Positions 51,950 through 61,348 of a stretch of DNA of 64,000 nucleotides are shown here, piece by piece (position 1 is the stretch's first letter; each line of letters begins with the position of its first letter). The translations under genes and the position numbers were made by a program. This stretch comes from Paenibacillus sp. FSL H7-0357 (GTDB taxonomy: Bacteria; Bacillota; Bacilli; Paenibacillales; Paenibacillaceae): positions 3,224,001 through 3,288,000 of the forward strand of contig NZ_CP009241.1 of assembly GCF_000758525.1 (NCBI RefSeq), read 5' to 3'. The notes beneath the pieces were generated by a model. That model was not told the DNA's origin. It saw only the letters and a list, made by a program, of their open reading frames with translations, and did not search any database.

Positions 51950-51984
51950 GTATGAATGCCTATGTTTTGCGGAAGGCTGGCCGA

Positions 51985-53460
51985 TCAAGAGATCGGATCA
52001 GCTTCCACGACTACCTTGACAAAGTTGATGCTGCGGTCCTCCGGACCTTTGACCGGCAGCCCGATTTCCACATGGTCGATGATATAATCAATGTTATCCT
52101 GGGTAATTATTTCACCGGGGAGCAAAATTGGAATGCCCGGAGGATAAACATAGATGAACTCCGCAATGATATAACCTGCGGATTCGCGGAACGGAACAAC
52201 CTGAGTATCCGCATAAAAGGCATCTCTTGGAATAAGGGCAAGCTGCGGAATTTCCGGCACCTGCACCTTAAGCTCATAGATCTCACCTTTGCTGTAATGG
52301 ATGGCTGACAATACCCGCAGGGCGGAAAGCAGCTTATCTACGGAATCTTGGGTATCACCAGGCGTAATCAGGCAAAGAATATTATACATGTCGCTTAGTT
52401 CTACTTCGATGTTATACTTTTGGCGCAACCAGTTTTCTGTTTCATAACCGGTTATTCCCAAATGGCGGACATGAATGTTAAGCTTGGTTGGATCAATATT
52501 AAAGGTGGCCTCTGTGCCAAGAATCTCTTTGCCAAAGCTGTACAGACCGTCGATGTTATTGATGGCCTCCCGGGCATAATTGGACAAGGCTATCGTTCTC
52601 TCGGCCATTTCATGGCCGTTCAGAGCCAGATTGCGTCTGGAAGTATCCAGTGACGCAAGCAAAATATATGAGGTGGAAGTTGTTGTCAGCATACTGAGAA
52701 TCGTCTGTACCCGCTGCGGGTTGACCAGCCCGGTTTTGGCATTCACGTTAAGCACCGAGCTTTGCGTCATGGAGCCGCCCAGCTTGTGAACGCTGGTTGC
52801 CGCCATATCGGCACCGGCCTGCATGGCTGATACCGGAAGATCCTCATGAAAATGAATCAATACTCCATGTGCCTCGTCCACCAATACGGGAACCCCGTAG
52901 CTGTGGGCCAGGTCCACAATCGAACGCAGGTCAGCGCATACGCCAAAATACGTTGGATTGATTACTAGAACTCCTTTGGCGTCCGGATGACGCCTTAATG
53001 CTCGTTCCAGCGAGCTGGTGGTAATGCCGTGGTCTATCCCAAGATTCTCATCCTGAACAGGTGAGACGAAAACAGGCTTGGCTCCGGAGAAAATAATTGC
53101 CGACATCACGGATTTGTGAATGTTGCGCGGCACAATTATTTTGTCTCCTTCTGAGCAGACAGAGAGGATCATAGTCATGATGGCATTGCTCGTGCCCTGT
53201 ACGCTAAAATACGTATAGTCGGCGCCGAAAGCCTTCGCAGCCAGCTTCTGAGCTTCTTGTATTACGCCGGTAGGCTGATGAAGATCATCAAGCGGTGCGA
53301 TATTGATCAAATCTATGGATAGAGCGTTATCGCCGATAAACTCACGGAATTCGGCATCGGTTCCTAGCCCCTTCTTATGCCCGGGAATATGAAATTGAAC
53401 TGGGTTTCCAGCGGCATGCTTTTTGAGAGCAGTGAAGAGGGGAGTACGGTGTTGATCCAT
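51985..53460 (-). CDS. speA: Arginine decarboxylase (SpeA-like, PLP)
   Basis: This 491-residue enzyme belongs to fold type I Orn/Lys/Arg decarboxylases, the short form found as B. subtilis SpeA (490), which makes agmatine for polyamine synthesis. PLP is bound by Lys226 in ATSVHKLGGSMTQSS; VDEAHGV holds the PLP-nitrogen Asp; the N-terminus reads QFHIPGHKKG. The C-terminal YPPGIPILLPGE is the family's active-site part. No speE or speB is adjacent. A lysine decarboxylase role cannot be excluded from sequence alone. A weak AAAGG lies upstream of the ATG. Confidence 0.92.
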   Translation of the reverse strand: MDQHRTPLFTALKKHAAGNPVQFHIPGHKKGLGTDAEFREFIGDNALSIDLINIAPLDDLHQPTGVIQEAQKLAAKAFGADYTYFSVQGTSNAIMTMILSVCSEGDKIIVPRNIHKSVMSAIIFSGAKPVFVSPVQDENLGIDHGITTSSLERALRRHPDAKGVLVINPTYFGVCADLRSIVDLAHSYGVPVLVDEAHGVLIHFHEDLPVSAMQAGADMAATSVHKLGGSMTQSSVLNVNAKTGLVNPQRVQTILSMLTTTSTSYILLASLDTSRRNLALNGHEMAERTIALSNYAREAINNIDGLYSFGKEILGTEATFNIDPTKLNIHVRHLGITGYETENWLRQKYNIEVELSDMYNILCLITPGDTQDSVDKLLSALRVLSAIHYSKGEIYELKVQVPEIPQLALIPRDAFYADTQVVPFRESAGYIIAEFIYVYPPGIPILLPGEIITQDNIDYIIDHVEIGLPVKGPEDRSINFVKVVVEADPIS

Positions 53461-53550
53461 TTAATGCTGTCACAACCTTTCGCGAATAGTTTTTTTTCAA
53501 GCAAGCATCAGTATAACAAATCAATCAACATAATACTAGGATGTGATCTA

Positions 53551-54840
53551 ATGTCTGGCAAAGTAGCACAACGTATGCATATCAGCTTGGCCTCGCCCTT
53601 CATTATGGAAATGTGGGCTATTATCTTTTTGGTGGAATTTGTGAAAGGCTCGCTGCTTGTCGCCCTCCTGCCTGTGTATATGGAGAATATCCTTGGCTTG
53701 TCGGTAACAGTGGTAGGTTTTGCTTTTGCGTTGCAATATCTGGGGGACAACCTTTTCCGCAGCCCGTTCGGCTGGGTGATGGAGCGTATCGGCTACCGCT
53801 GGACAATGACGGGCGCCCTGCTGCTGCTGGTAGTAGCGGTAGGGATGATTGTCTATGCCAAAGATGCGGTCAGTTTATCCATAGCCTGCCTGATTCTGGG
53901 CATTGGAACATCGCCGCTGTGGCCTTGCACAATGACAGGGATTACGGAGCTGGCCGGTTCTACGAAGAGCGGAAGCAGCGGTGCGGCGATGGGTGCAGTA
54001 GAGATGGCCTCGCTGGCAGGAACCGGTATCGGGCCGATCACCATGAATTTTCTGATGGATCATGGCGGTCAAGGCTACCGTACGGTATTTCTTGTGCTTA
54101 TGGGATGCGCAGCTGCTGTTGCTGCCGTTGCCCTGCTGCTCCCGTCCAAAATCGGTGGCCATGCTCCCCATGTTGTGCGTGACCTCCACAGTGAAGAAGC
54201 TCCTGTGGAACAGCGCAGACCATTTCAGCCGCTGCAGAGCCTCAAGCGGACGATGCACGCGGTCAGAAGCTCGCTGAAGGTAAGCCGGCTGCTGTTCCCG
54301 GCATTATTTCTGCAGGCTTTCGCCATCGGCCTCATGACGCCGGTAGTTACGTTGTTTGCCCATTCGGAGCTGCATGTCACGCCGAATCAGTTCAGCATGC
54401 TGCTCATTGCCGGTGGGGGGATCACAGTGCTGGCGCTCATTCCCGCCGGGAAATTGGTGGACCGGATCGGGACTACGGTGTTTCTGAATATTGGATTTCT
54501 GCTGGCAGCCGGTTCACTGGCCTTCTTCTCCCAGGTGCGCTGGCTGCCGCTGGCCTTCTGCGCTGTTGCGCTGGTTGGTGTAAGTTATGCGCTTATTCTT
54601 CCGGCCTGGAACGCCTTTATTGCTTTGCAGGTGCCTAAGGGGGAGCGGGGCACCGTATGGGGCCTTTTCCTGACACTCCAAGGCTCCGGCATGGTCGCAG
54701 GCCCCGTGCTGTCAGGCAGACTGTGGGATTCAGTCAGCCATAGTGCTCCTTTTCTGGCCAGCTCATTTGTGATGGTGCTGCTGTTCGGACTGCATCTGCT
54801 TATTGTCCATCGGACAAAATTAAAGGCAGGAACTAGCTGA
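53551..54840 (+). CDS. MFS transporter
   Basis: This 429-residue protein has 12 membrane spans and the MFS loop motif GWVMERIGYRW between spans 2 and 3, with a second copy GKLVDRIGTTV in the C-terminal half. ATG 53551 follows AGGATG; the longer frame from 53377 overlaps the divergent speA gene. The central loop of about 40 residues is polar. A drug or metabolite exporter role is typical; the substrate is unknown. A strong terminator follows. Confidence 0.9.
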   Translation: MSGKVAQRMHISLASPFIMEMWAIIFLVEFVKGSLLVALLPVYMENILGLSVTVVGFAFALQYLGDNLFRSPFGWVMERIGYRWTMTGALLLLVVAVGMIVYAKDAVSLSIACLILGIGTSPLWPCTMTGITELAGSTKSGSSGAAMGAVEMASLAGTGIGPITMNFLMDHGGQGYRTVFLVLMGCAAAVAAVALLLPSKIGGHAPHVVRDLHSEEAPVEQRRPFQPLQSLKRTMHAVRSSLKVSRLLFPALFLQAFAIGLMTPVVTLFAHSELHVTPNQFSMLLIAGGGITVLALIPAGKLVDRIGTTVFLNIGFLLAAGSLAFFSQVRWLPLAFCAVALVGVSYALILPAWNAFIALQVPKGERGTVWGLFLTLQGSGMVAGPVLSGRLWDSVSHSAPFLASSFVMVLLFGLHLLIVHRTKLKAGTS

Positions 54841-54874
54841 TCTGGAGTCGATTGGGAACGATCGGTGACACCAA

Positions 54875-54925
54875 ATAAGCCGCAGGCAGACGGAATGAAT
54901 TCATCCGTCTGCCTGCGGCTTTATT
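54875..54925. terminator. Bidirectional terminator between MFS and yktB-like genes
   Basis: A 20-base stem (AATAAGCCGCAGGCAGACGG with its complement) surrounds an ATGAATTCAT loop. Confidence 0.92.
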
Positions 54926-54948
54926 GCAGCCATAGACTTTGTAGGTGT

Positions 54949-55572
54949 CTAAAAGGACATACGATACAGGGGCAGCAGCGTCTCGAAGGTCTGCTGAATA
55001 AGCTCCAGGAGCTTATCCTCATCCGACAGAATCGGATCATCCTTGTCGATCCGCAGACCGCACGTAATCTCGGCTTTCTTGACTTCCTTCAGCTTGCGGG
55101 CAAGCTCGGTGAACTGCCGGTCGTCCATGTCCGATTCCTGGATTCCCTTAGGATCCAAGTGGTCGGTCGACCAGAAATAGCTTCCCGGAAGCTCGGCGCG
55201 GATATCTGCGGATTGTTTCGCCAGCGCATTCGCAAAGAGCACCTTGTTGGAGCTCTCGTAGATAATGGCAAAAACAACAAACAAGTGGCTGTGGAACATA
55301 CCAACCTGGAAATGCGGCAGAGCCTTGTACCCGCGTTTATTCGGGCCCCAGGCCACCCATGTATCATTCGGGGCATGAACGGTGCGCCGGGCGTGCTTGG
55401 CTACATGCGGGAACATTTCTTCACCGCACAGCGCGGACAGGACTGGAGCAAGTTCGTTGCCAAGCTCATTCAATTTAGGCCGCACCCGGTCAATGAGGGC
55501 ATCCATTCTCGGCTCCAGCCCCACAATTTGAAATACTGCAAAATCATCATGTGTAAATCCTTGAAATGGCAT
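54949..55572 (-). CDS. DUF1054 protein, YktB-like (UPF0637)
   Basis: This 207-residue protein matches B. subtilis YktB (212): FTHDDFAVFQIVGLEPRMDALIDRVRPKL, HVAKHARRTVHAPNDTWVAWGPNKRGYKALPHFQ and GMFHSHLFVVFAIIYES. ATG 55572 has AAGGAGACG upstream. The frame continues to 55653 but without a ribosome site. The structure of the family is a small alpha/beta fold; the function is unknown. Confidence 0.92.
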   Translation of the reverse strand: MPFQGFTHDDFAVFQIVGLEPRMDALIDRVRPKLNELGNELAPVLSALCGEEMFPHVAKHARRTVHAPNDTWVAWGPNKRGYKALPHFQVGMFHSHLFVVFAIIYESSNKVLFANALAKQSADIRAELPGSYFWSTDHLDPKGIQESDMDDRQFTELARKLKEVKKAEITCGLRIDKDDPILSDEDKLLELIQQTFETLLPLYRMSF

Positions 55573-55881
55573 TCTAGCGTCTCCTTGTTCAAAAAATAGA
55601 TTCGCATGCATGTAAGCATTGCTGAAATTGCTGCCGCTGCCGCATATTTCCATCTCAAAGCCTCAAAATCCAGTAAAAACAGCGGGAAGCGTTTGGGATT
55701 AGCAGGAAACGGGTAAAAATAGTCAATAAACCAAGTTACCGCTACATAAAATGAAGTATAAAATAAGAGTAAGACGAACGCAAAGTAAAGATCGCAAGTG
55801 GAGGTCCGGCAGTCAATTTTACCTAGGAAAAAAGCTAATAAAGCTGGTTTTGCAGAAGCAAAGCTGTTAGGGGGGAGTGCC

Positions 55882-56478
55882 GTGAACAAAAATGACGAAG
55901 TGGAGTATTGCAATCTGGAGCTGCGGTTTGACCGACAGCATATACAGGATCTTATCAAGGACTTGATAAAGGATGGCTATTCCCTTTACTGGAGTGAGAA
56001 TGAAAGTGTTTTTTTGATTTCGGTGCGCACCGGCCGTAAGCTGGTAAAGCTCCGCTTCCAGCGGATTAAGGATGGCTACAAGCTGGTGGGCGATTATATG
56101 ATCCGTGATGCGCGCCTGTCCGAATGGATGGAGAAGCTGATTGGCGATATGCGAGGGCATGCCGTAGTCAAACGTTTCCGCGACCGCCAGATTATCATTG
56201 AGAATATTTTATTTGGTGAAGTGATCCGTCTGGTGGAAATTTCCGGGTATCAGCAGCGTGTCCTGTATCAGAAAGGGCCGATGCTCACGGATCAGGAGCT
56301 GACAAAGCTTTTTTACTCCGGTGAAGGAGAAGAGCGGATCCGCCAGCGGAGGATTGAGGTTGATGAACAGCTGGACCGCTTGAATGAGGCCCTTCGCAGT
56401 GAAGACGCCGAACTTGCAGAGTCCTGTATGGCGGAGCTCAGCTTTTTGCAGCGGGAACTAAATATGCTTGAATGGTAG
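55882..56478 (+). CDS. Hypothetical protein, 198 residues
   Basis: The protein starts at GTG 55882, 5 bases after GGGGGGAG; the longer frame from 55798 has no such site. The first 140 residues form alternating strands and helices (VEYCNLELRFDRQHIQDLIKDLIKDGYSLY, VKLRFQRIKDGYKLVGDYMI), and the C-terminal 60 are a long charged helix ending LSFLQRELNMLEW, likely coiled coil. I do not recognise a family. It is divergent from the yktB-like gene; the 310 bases between them are AT-rich. Confidence 0.7.
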   Translation: MNKNDEVEYCNLELRFDRQHIQDLIKDLIKDGYSLYWSENESVFLISVRTGRKLVKLRFQRIKDGYKLVGDYMIRDARLSEWMEKLIGDMRGHAVVKRFRDRQIIIENILFGEVIRLVEISGYQQRVLYQKGPMLTDQELTKLFYSGEGEERIRQRRIEVDEQLDRLNEALRSEDAELAESCMAELSFLQRELNMLEW

Positions 56479-56498
56479 CAAAGATCGGCTTCATTTGG

Positions 56499-56530
56499 TT
56501 AAGGGCATCCCTCAGCAGGGGTGCCCTTAA
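56499..56530 (+). terminator. Hairpin after the hypothetical gene
   Basis: TTAAGGGCA pairs with TGCCCTTAA, extended by ACC/GGT-type pairs inside. The T tail is weak. Confidence 0.65.
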
Positions 56531-56744
56531 CTTTGTATTTCAACTTGTGGACAGGGGTTCACTTCTGGCGGTAAAAACGTTAAAATAGTCATTGTGAGCA
56601 ATTTCCTGCAACTTAAGGACTTTGTCAATGAAATTGCTCTCTATTTCGCAGGCGGAACTTTGCTGTATCTGACAAAGGGTGGTATTCTTATACTGCGAGA
56701 AATGGATTTCACAAAAATATAGGATGCAAAGGGTGGAGGACCAG

Positions 56745-58157
56745 ATGGCAAAACAACAAATCGGCGTTATTGGCTTAGCGGTAATGGGTAAAAATTTGGC
56801 TCTTAACATCGAGAGCAGAGGCTTTACCGTATCGGTATTCAACCGTTCCCCGGAGAAGACACATGATCTTATTGCCGAAGCGGAAGGCAAAAATCTGGTG
56901 GGTACTTTTTCCATTGAAGAGTTTGTAGAATCACTTGAAGTACCGCGCAAAATTCTGATCATGGTTCAGGCGGGTAAAGCTACCGATGCCACAATTGAGC
57001 AGCTTTTGCCGCATCTTGACCAAGGCGATATTATTATCGACGGCGGCAACGCTTATTTCCCTGATACGGTTCGCCGCAGCAAAGAACTGGAAGAAAAAGG
57101 TTTCCGTTTCATCGGTACCGGAGTTTCCGGCGGTGAAGAAGGCGCGCTTAAAGGACCTTCCATTATGCCAGGCGGTCAAGAAAGTGCATATAAGCTTGTT
57201 GAACCTATCCTTACGGCAATTTCGGCCAAAGTGGACGGAGAGCCTTGCTGTACATATATCGGACCGGACGGTGCAGGACACTATGTAAAAATGGTGCACA
57301 ACGGCATCGAGTACGGCGACATGCAGCTGATCTGCGAAGCTTACCAGCTTTTGAAGGATGTGCTTGGTCTGGATGCCAAAGAACTGCACAGCATCTTCAA
57401 AGAGTGGAACAGCGGCGAGCTTGACAGCTATCTGATCGAAATCACAACGGATATTTTCGCACAATATGATGAAGAAACCGGCAAACCGATGGTTGACGTT
57501 ATCCTCGATGCCGCCGGCCAAAAGGGAACAGGCAAATGGACAAGCCAGAGCTCGCTCGATCTTGGCGTGCCGCTGTCCATGATCACCGAATCCGTATTCT
57601 CCCGCTTCCTGTCTGCAATGAAGGATGAGCGTGTAGAAGCCAGCAAAGTGCTGAGCGGACCGGAAACAGAGCCTTTCCAAGGGGACAAAGCAGAATTTAT
57701 CGAAAATGTGCGCAAAGCGTTGTTCGCGAGTAAAATCGTATCCTATGCGCAAGGTTTTGCGCAGCTGCGCGTAGCTTCCGACGAATACGGCTGGGATCTG
57801 AAATACGGCAGTCTGGCCAAAATCTGGCGCGGCGGCTGCATTATCCGCTCCCGTTTCCTCCAGAATATCACCGATGCCTATGAAACCAATCCAGAGCTGA
57901 AGAACCTGCTCTTGGATCCGTTCTTCAAAGACATCATGGGTTCGTACCAATCCGCATGGCGCAAGGTTGTTGCTGCTGCTGTAACTCAAGGGGTTCCGGT
58001 TCCGGGATTCGCAAGTGCACTGGCCTACTATGACAGCTACCGTACGGAACGCCTGCCTGCGAATCTGCTGCAAGCACAGCGTGACTACTTCGGCGCCCAT
58101 ACTTTCCAACGTGTGGACAAAGAAGGCGTCTTCCACCACAACTGGCTCGCTGAATAG
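56745..58157 (+). CDS. gnd: 6-phosphogluconate dehydrogenase (decarboxylating)
   Basis: The enzyme makes ribulose 5-phosphate, CO2 and NADPH in the oxidative pentose phosphate path. It has 470 residues, the length of the NADP-dependent B. subtilis GndA. The dinucleotide motif [12 protein letters not shown] is at 9-20, NRSPEKT follows, and the substrate segment [21 protein letters not shown] and [18 protein letters not shown] carry the catalytic Lys and Glu. The start is ATG 56745 after GGTGGAGGA; the longer frame to 56679 has none. It is a single gene with its own terminator. Confidence 0.97.
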   Translation: MAKQQIGVIGLAVMGKNLALNIESRGFTVSVFNRSPEKTHDLIAEAEGKNLVGTFSIEEFVESLEVPRKILIMVQAGKATDATIEQLLPHLDQGDIIIDGGNAYFPDTVRRSKELEEKGFRFIGTGVSGGEEGALKGPSIMPGGQESAYKLVEPILTAISAKVDGEPCCTYIGPDGAGHYVKMVHNGIEYGDMQLICEAYQLLKDVLGLDAKELHSIFKEWNSGELDSYLIEITTDIFAQYDEETGKPMVDVILDAAGQKGTGKWTSQSSLDLGVPLSMITESVFSRFLSAMKDERVEASKVLSGPETEPFQGDKAEFIENVRKALFASKIVSYAQGFAQLRVASDEYGWDLKYGSLAKIWRGGCIIRSRFLQNITDAYETNPELKNLLLDPFFKDIMGSYQSAWRKVVAAAVTQGVPVPGFASALAYYDSYRTERLPANLLQAQRDYFGAHTFQRVDKEGVFHHNWLAE

Positions 58158-58182
58158 GCTATTTGGCTTAGCTGCAAACAGC

Positions 58183-58229
58183 GGCCCGAACGGCTTCCCG
58201 CACGCGGGAGGCTTTCGGGCCTTTTTTTT
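58183..58229 (+). terminator. Terminator after gnd
   Basis: GGCCCGAA at 58183-58190 pairs with TTCGGGCC at 58214-58221, an inner GGCTTCCCG/CGGGAGGC stem lies within, and eight T follow. Confidence 0.93.
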
Positions 58230-58313
58230 CGGAATCTACAGGACGGGAATCGCATTGTGCAAAGTTTTCACCCTGTGTTATGATATGACAAATGTCGCGG
58301 TTGGAGGGTAGTC

Positions 58314-58856
58314 ATGACTGGGGAGTTAGAACAACAACAGAGTTTCAATACCTTGCATAAAAATATTATCCTTGTAGGAATGATGGCCACGGGCAAGTCA
58401 ACAGTGGGTGCCATGCTGGCGGAGGAACTGGGCTTTGAACTGGTTGATTTGGATCATGTCATTATAGAGAGTGAAGGCCGGAGCATTGCCGATATTTTTG
58501 CCGATGGCGGTGAAACGTATTTCCGGAAGGTTGAAACTGCAGTACTTCAGCGGATGCTTGAAGGAGAGGGCAGAATTATTTCGACAGGCGGAGGTGCAGC
58601 ACTGGCTCCAGGGAATGCCGAGATGATGTTGGAAAAGGGGCTTGTTGTGGCGCTTACGGCCACGGAAGAAGTCATCTTATCCCGCGTCAGTGGAGATCAG
58701 AACCGGCCACTGCTCGCTGGCAACGCGCAGGAAAGGGTCCGCACCATCATGGAGCAGCGCCGGGAGGCTTACCGTTTCGCGCATTGCACAGTCGATACTT
58801 CGGAGCTGAGTGCGGCAGAAGTGTCGCAGCATATTTTAATGCATTACCGCGGTTGA
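58314..58856 (+). CDS. aroK: Shikimate kinase
   Basis: The enzyme phosphorylates shikimate with ATP in aromatic amino-acid synthesis. This 180-residue protein has a Walker A GMMATGKST at 22-30, the substrate residues VDLDHVI (Asp45, Asp47), GGETYFRKVE and STGGGAAL, and the ADP-lid region RPLLAGNAQERV. The first 15 residues are an extra polar tail. GGAGGGTAG lies in front. It is followed, after a small minus-strand gene, by an aroA-type gene, so two steps of the shikimate path are close together. Confidence 0.93.
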   Translation: MTGELEQQQSFNTLHKNIILVGMMATGKSTVGAMLAEELGFELVDLDHVIIESEGRSIADIFADGGETYFRKVETAVLQRMLEGEGRIISTGGGAALAPGNAEMMLEKGLVVALTATEEVILSRVSGDQNRPLLAGNAQERVRTIMEQRREAYRFAHCTVDTSELSAAEVSQHILMHYRG

Positions 58857-58881
58857 GCTTTTAAGTATACTTGTGTGCGGC

Positions 58882-59190
58882 TTACGCCTCTGCACTTTCA
58901 TTCCATTCAATCATTCCGCCGCTGAGGTTGGAGCCTTTGAAGCCGAACTGCTGCAGATATTCGCAGACACGCTGGCTGCGGGCACCTGAGCGGCAAATAA
59001 AGACGATCTCGGTCTCTGCCGGGAGCTCTTCCGTGCGCTGCGGAATCTCGCCCATTGGGATATGCTGAGCGCCGGGAATCATCCCGAAGGCGACTTCATC
59101 ATCTTCACGTACGTCTATCAATACAAGGTCTTCGCCTGTCTCCAGACGTTTCCGCAATTCCTGCGGTGTAATTTGGGGGATCTCATTCAT
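58882..59190 (-). CDS. Rhodanese-like sulfurtransferase
   Basis: This 102-residue single-domain rhodanese has the active Cys in FICRSGARSQ, the six-residue active loop typical of small sulfurtransferases, and the N-terminal ITPQELRKRLETGEDLVLIDVRE. ATG 59190 follows AGAGGTC; the longer frame to 59265 lacks a site. It transfers sulfur to thiols or carriers in the cytoplasm. It lies on the opposite strand between aroK and aroA. Confidence 0.92.
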   Translation of the reverse strand: MNEIPQITPQELRKRLETGEDLVLIDVREDDEVAFGMIPGAQHIPMGEIPQRTEELPAETEIVFICRSGARSQRVCEYLQQFGFKGSNLSGGMIEWNESAEA

Positions 59191-59302
59191 GGTTGTGACC
59201 TCTTTTCTATCGGAAGATTGGTTTAATGATAACACAAGTGGAGAATAGCCTGTCAAACGAAGCACTATATATCAACTACATTAACTAAGGAGCGCTTATA
59301 TC

Positions 59303-60595
59303 ATGGACGTTATTGTTAGGCCGACGCCAGCTTTGCAAGGAGAATTTGGAGCTTTGTCTTCCAAAAATTACACTACACGCTACCTGCTTGTTGCCGCTCT
59401 ATCCGAGGGCGTCAGCACGATCTACTATCCTGCACATAGTGAGGACAGCGATGCGATCCGCAGATGTATTGCCGATCTTGGAGCAGTGCTTACGGAGGAT
59501 GAAGAGAAGATTGTCATTCAAGGCTTTGGCCGGCATCCCCGTGACGTCAAGGAACTTAATGTAGGGAATGCCGGGGCTGTCCTGCGCTTTCTGATGGCTG
59601 TAGCTGCGCTGAGCCCGGAGGTGACTTTCGTTAACACGTACCCGGATTCTCTGGGCAAACGCCCGCATGACGACCTCATTGCAGCGCTCGGCCAGATCGG
59701 TGTTCAAGTGGAGCATAATAATGGAAGACTTCCGATTACCATTCGCGGCGGCAAGCCGGTTGGCGGCCGGATTACCGTCTCCGGTGCAGTCAGCTCACAG
59801 TATCTTAGTGCGCTGCTCTTCCTGACGCCGCTGCTAGAAGAGGACAGCGAGATCGTCGTACTGGATGATCTGAAGTCGAAGGTTGTTGTCGGCCAGACGC
59901 TGGAGGTGCTGGAGCAGGCAGGAATCGTAGTTCATTCTGCTGACGATTATATGTCCTTTAAGGTGCCGGGGCGCCAGGCTTATGCGGCCAAGTCTTACAC
60001 CGTGCAGGGGGATTATCCGGGATCTGCGGCTGTGCTTGCGGCAGCGGCTGTCACCCAATCGGATGTGAAAATTCACCGGCTTGCCGAGAAGAGCAAGCAA
60101 GGGGAACGGGCAATTGTGGATGTGCTGCGTATGATGGAAGTACCGCTTACTCACGAAGACGGAACAGTACATGTGCAGGGGAACGGCATTCTAAAGGCTG
60201 TGGAATTCGACGGCGATGCGGCAACCGATGCCGTGCTGGCGATGGTGGCGGCGGCGGTATTTGCCGAAGGGACCTCGCGTTTCTACAACGTGGAGAATCT
60301 GCGTTATAAGGAATGCGACCGGATTACCGACTATCTGGCGGAGTTGACCCGTGCCGGAGCCAAGGTTGAGGAGCGCCGCGACGAGATCATCGTGCACGGC
60401 ATGCCTGAGGGTGTCGAAGGCGGAGTAACGATTAATGCGCATTATGATCACCGGGTAATCATGGCGCTGACGGTAGTGGGCCTTCGTGCCCGCAAGCCGC
60501 TGCTGATCAAGGACGCCCATCATGTCGCCAAGTCCTATCCGCAATATTTCGACCACCTGCGTGCGCTTGGAGCAAATGTGGAGTGGGTACAATAA
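59303..60595 (+). CDS. aroA: Divergent EPSP synthase
   Basis: This 430-residue protein has the two-domain EPSP synthase fold, which joins shikimate 3-phosphate and PEP. It keeps the catalytic residues: Lys21 and Arg26 in LSSKNYTTRYLL, Arg95, Arg in LGKRPHDDL, SSQYLSALL, the Asp of DGDAATDAV, RYKECDR, YDHRVIMAL and AKSYP. The usual lining is changed: DKSISHR reads SKNYTTR, GNAGT reads GNAGA (Ala92), and the following Pro is Phe96. The distance from consensus suggests a second AroA of its own subgroup. GGAGCGC precedes the ATG. Activity on the normal substrates is likely but not certain. Confidence 0.85.
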   Translation: MDVIVRPTPALQGEFGALSSKNYTTRYLLVAALSEGVSTIYYPAHSEDSDAIRRCIADLGAVLTEDEEKIVIQGFGRHPRDVKELNVGNAGAVLRFLMAVAALSPEVTFVNTYPDSLGKRPHDDLIAALGQIGVQVEHNNGRLPITIRGGKPVGGRITVSGAVSSQYLSALLFLTPLLEEDSEIVVLDDLKSKVVVGQTLEVLEQAGIVVHSADDYMSFKVPGRQAYAAKSYTVQGDYPGSAAVLAAAAVTQSDVKIHRLAEKSKQGERAIVDVLRMMEVPLTHEDGTVHVQGNGILKAVEFDGDAATDAVLAMVAAAVFAEGTSRFYNVENLRYKECDRITDYLAELTRAGAKVEERRDEIIVHGMPEGVEGGVTINAHYDHRVIMALTVVGLRARKPLLIKDAHHVAKSYPQYFDHLRALGANVEWVQ

Positions 60596-60689
60596 CAATA
60601 TAGGATGCTGATCCAGGCGAAGTCGGCTTATAATAGGAAGATTTGGTTTCACCTGCTGATTCGGCACTAAAGCGAAAGGGGTAACAAAC

Positions 60690-61124
60690 ATGAGCTTTGA
60701 GAACCCGACCCGGGAGCAAATCGGCGATATTCTTGCTTCCGCAGGTAATATTGCTGTTGTAGGTCTTTCCGACAAATCGGACCGTACCTCCTATATGGTG
60801 GCTTATGCGATGCAGAGCCGCGGATACCGGATCATTCCGGTTAATCCTACAGTAGACGGTGAGATTCTAGGGGAGAAATGCTACCATACGCTGGCTGAAA
60901 TACCGGAGCCGGTGGACATTGTCAATGTGTTCCGCCGCAGCGAATACTGCGCCGAAGTGGCGCAGGAGGCAGCTGATATCGGCGCACATGTGCTGTGGCT
61001 CCAGCAGGGCATTATCAGCAAGGAGGCTGCTGACATTGCCGCAGACCACGGCATGACGGCGATCATGGACCGCTGCATCAAGGTCGAGGAAGCAATCACG
61101 ATGCACGGGCGCAGCCGGCAGTAG
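60690..61124 (+). CDS. CoA-binding domain protein (YccU-like)
   Basis: This 144-residue protein is a single Rossmann-type CoA-binding domain (CoA_binding_2). Features are ILASAGNIAVVGLSDKSDRTSYMVAYAMQSRGYRIIPVNPT, EPVDIVNVFRRSEYCAEV, and LWLQQGIIS near the C-terminus. It lacks the ligase half of succinyl-CoA synthetase. The role of these stand-alone domains is unknown; redox-sensing or CoA-dependent regulation has been proposed for relatives. AAAGGGG lies upstream. Confidence 0.92.
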   Translation: MSFENPTREQIGDILASAGNIAVVGLSDKSDRTSYMVAYAMQSRGYRIIPVNPTVDGEILGEKCYHTLAEIPEPVDIVNVFRRSEYCAEVAQEAADIGAHVLWLQQGIISKEAADIAADHGMTAIMDRCIKVEEAITMHGRSRQ

Positions 61125-61275
61125 TATTCAGGGGAGTCTGGGAAGGATCCGGTACTCTCATAAATCCGGAACCCTTTAGCCTAGGTGGGGAAGGAAGGTA
61201 TACAGCAAGTTTTGCTGCTCTGATCCTGTTTCATCTAGAAATAGCCAGGTTGTGTTGCTATACTGGCATTAGGCG

Positions 61276-61328
61276 AAGAACGTCCATGTACCCGTGATTA
61301 TTTTGCGGGAGGTGGGCGTTCTTTTTTT
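61276..61328 (+). terminator. Hairpin with T run upstream of the nuclease-like gene
   Basis: AAGAACGTCCA pairs with TGGGCGTTCTT (one G-T pair) and seven T follow; the next ATG is 20 bases on. It may close the CoA-binding gene or attenuate the next one. The bases 61130-61275 carry no frame. Confidence 0.75.
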
Positions 61329-61348
61329 ATTTACCGGGAGGGGATCAG

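Noticed and set aside
53377..53550. Longer start for the MFS gene
   Set aside because: It would overlap the divergent speA gene, and only ATG 53551 has a ribosome site and starts a normal first membrane span.
56931..58139. 402-residue minus-strand frame opposite gnd
   Set aside because: Shadow of gnd with Cys/Phe/His-rich composition and no ribosome site.
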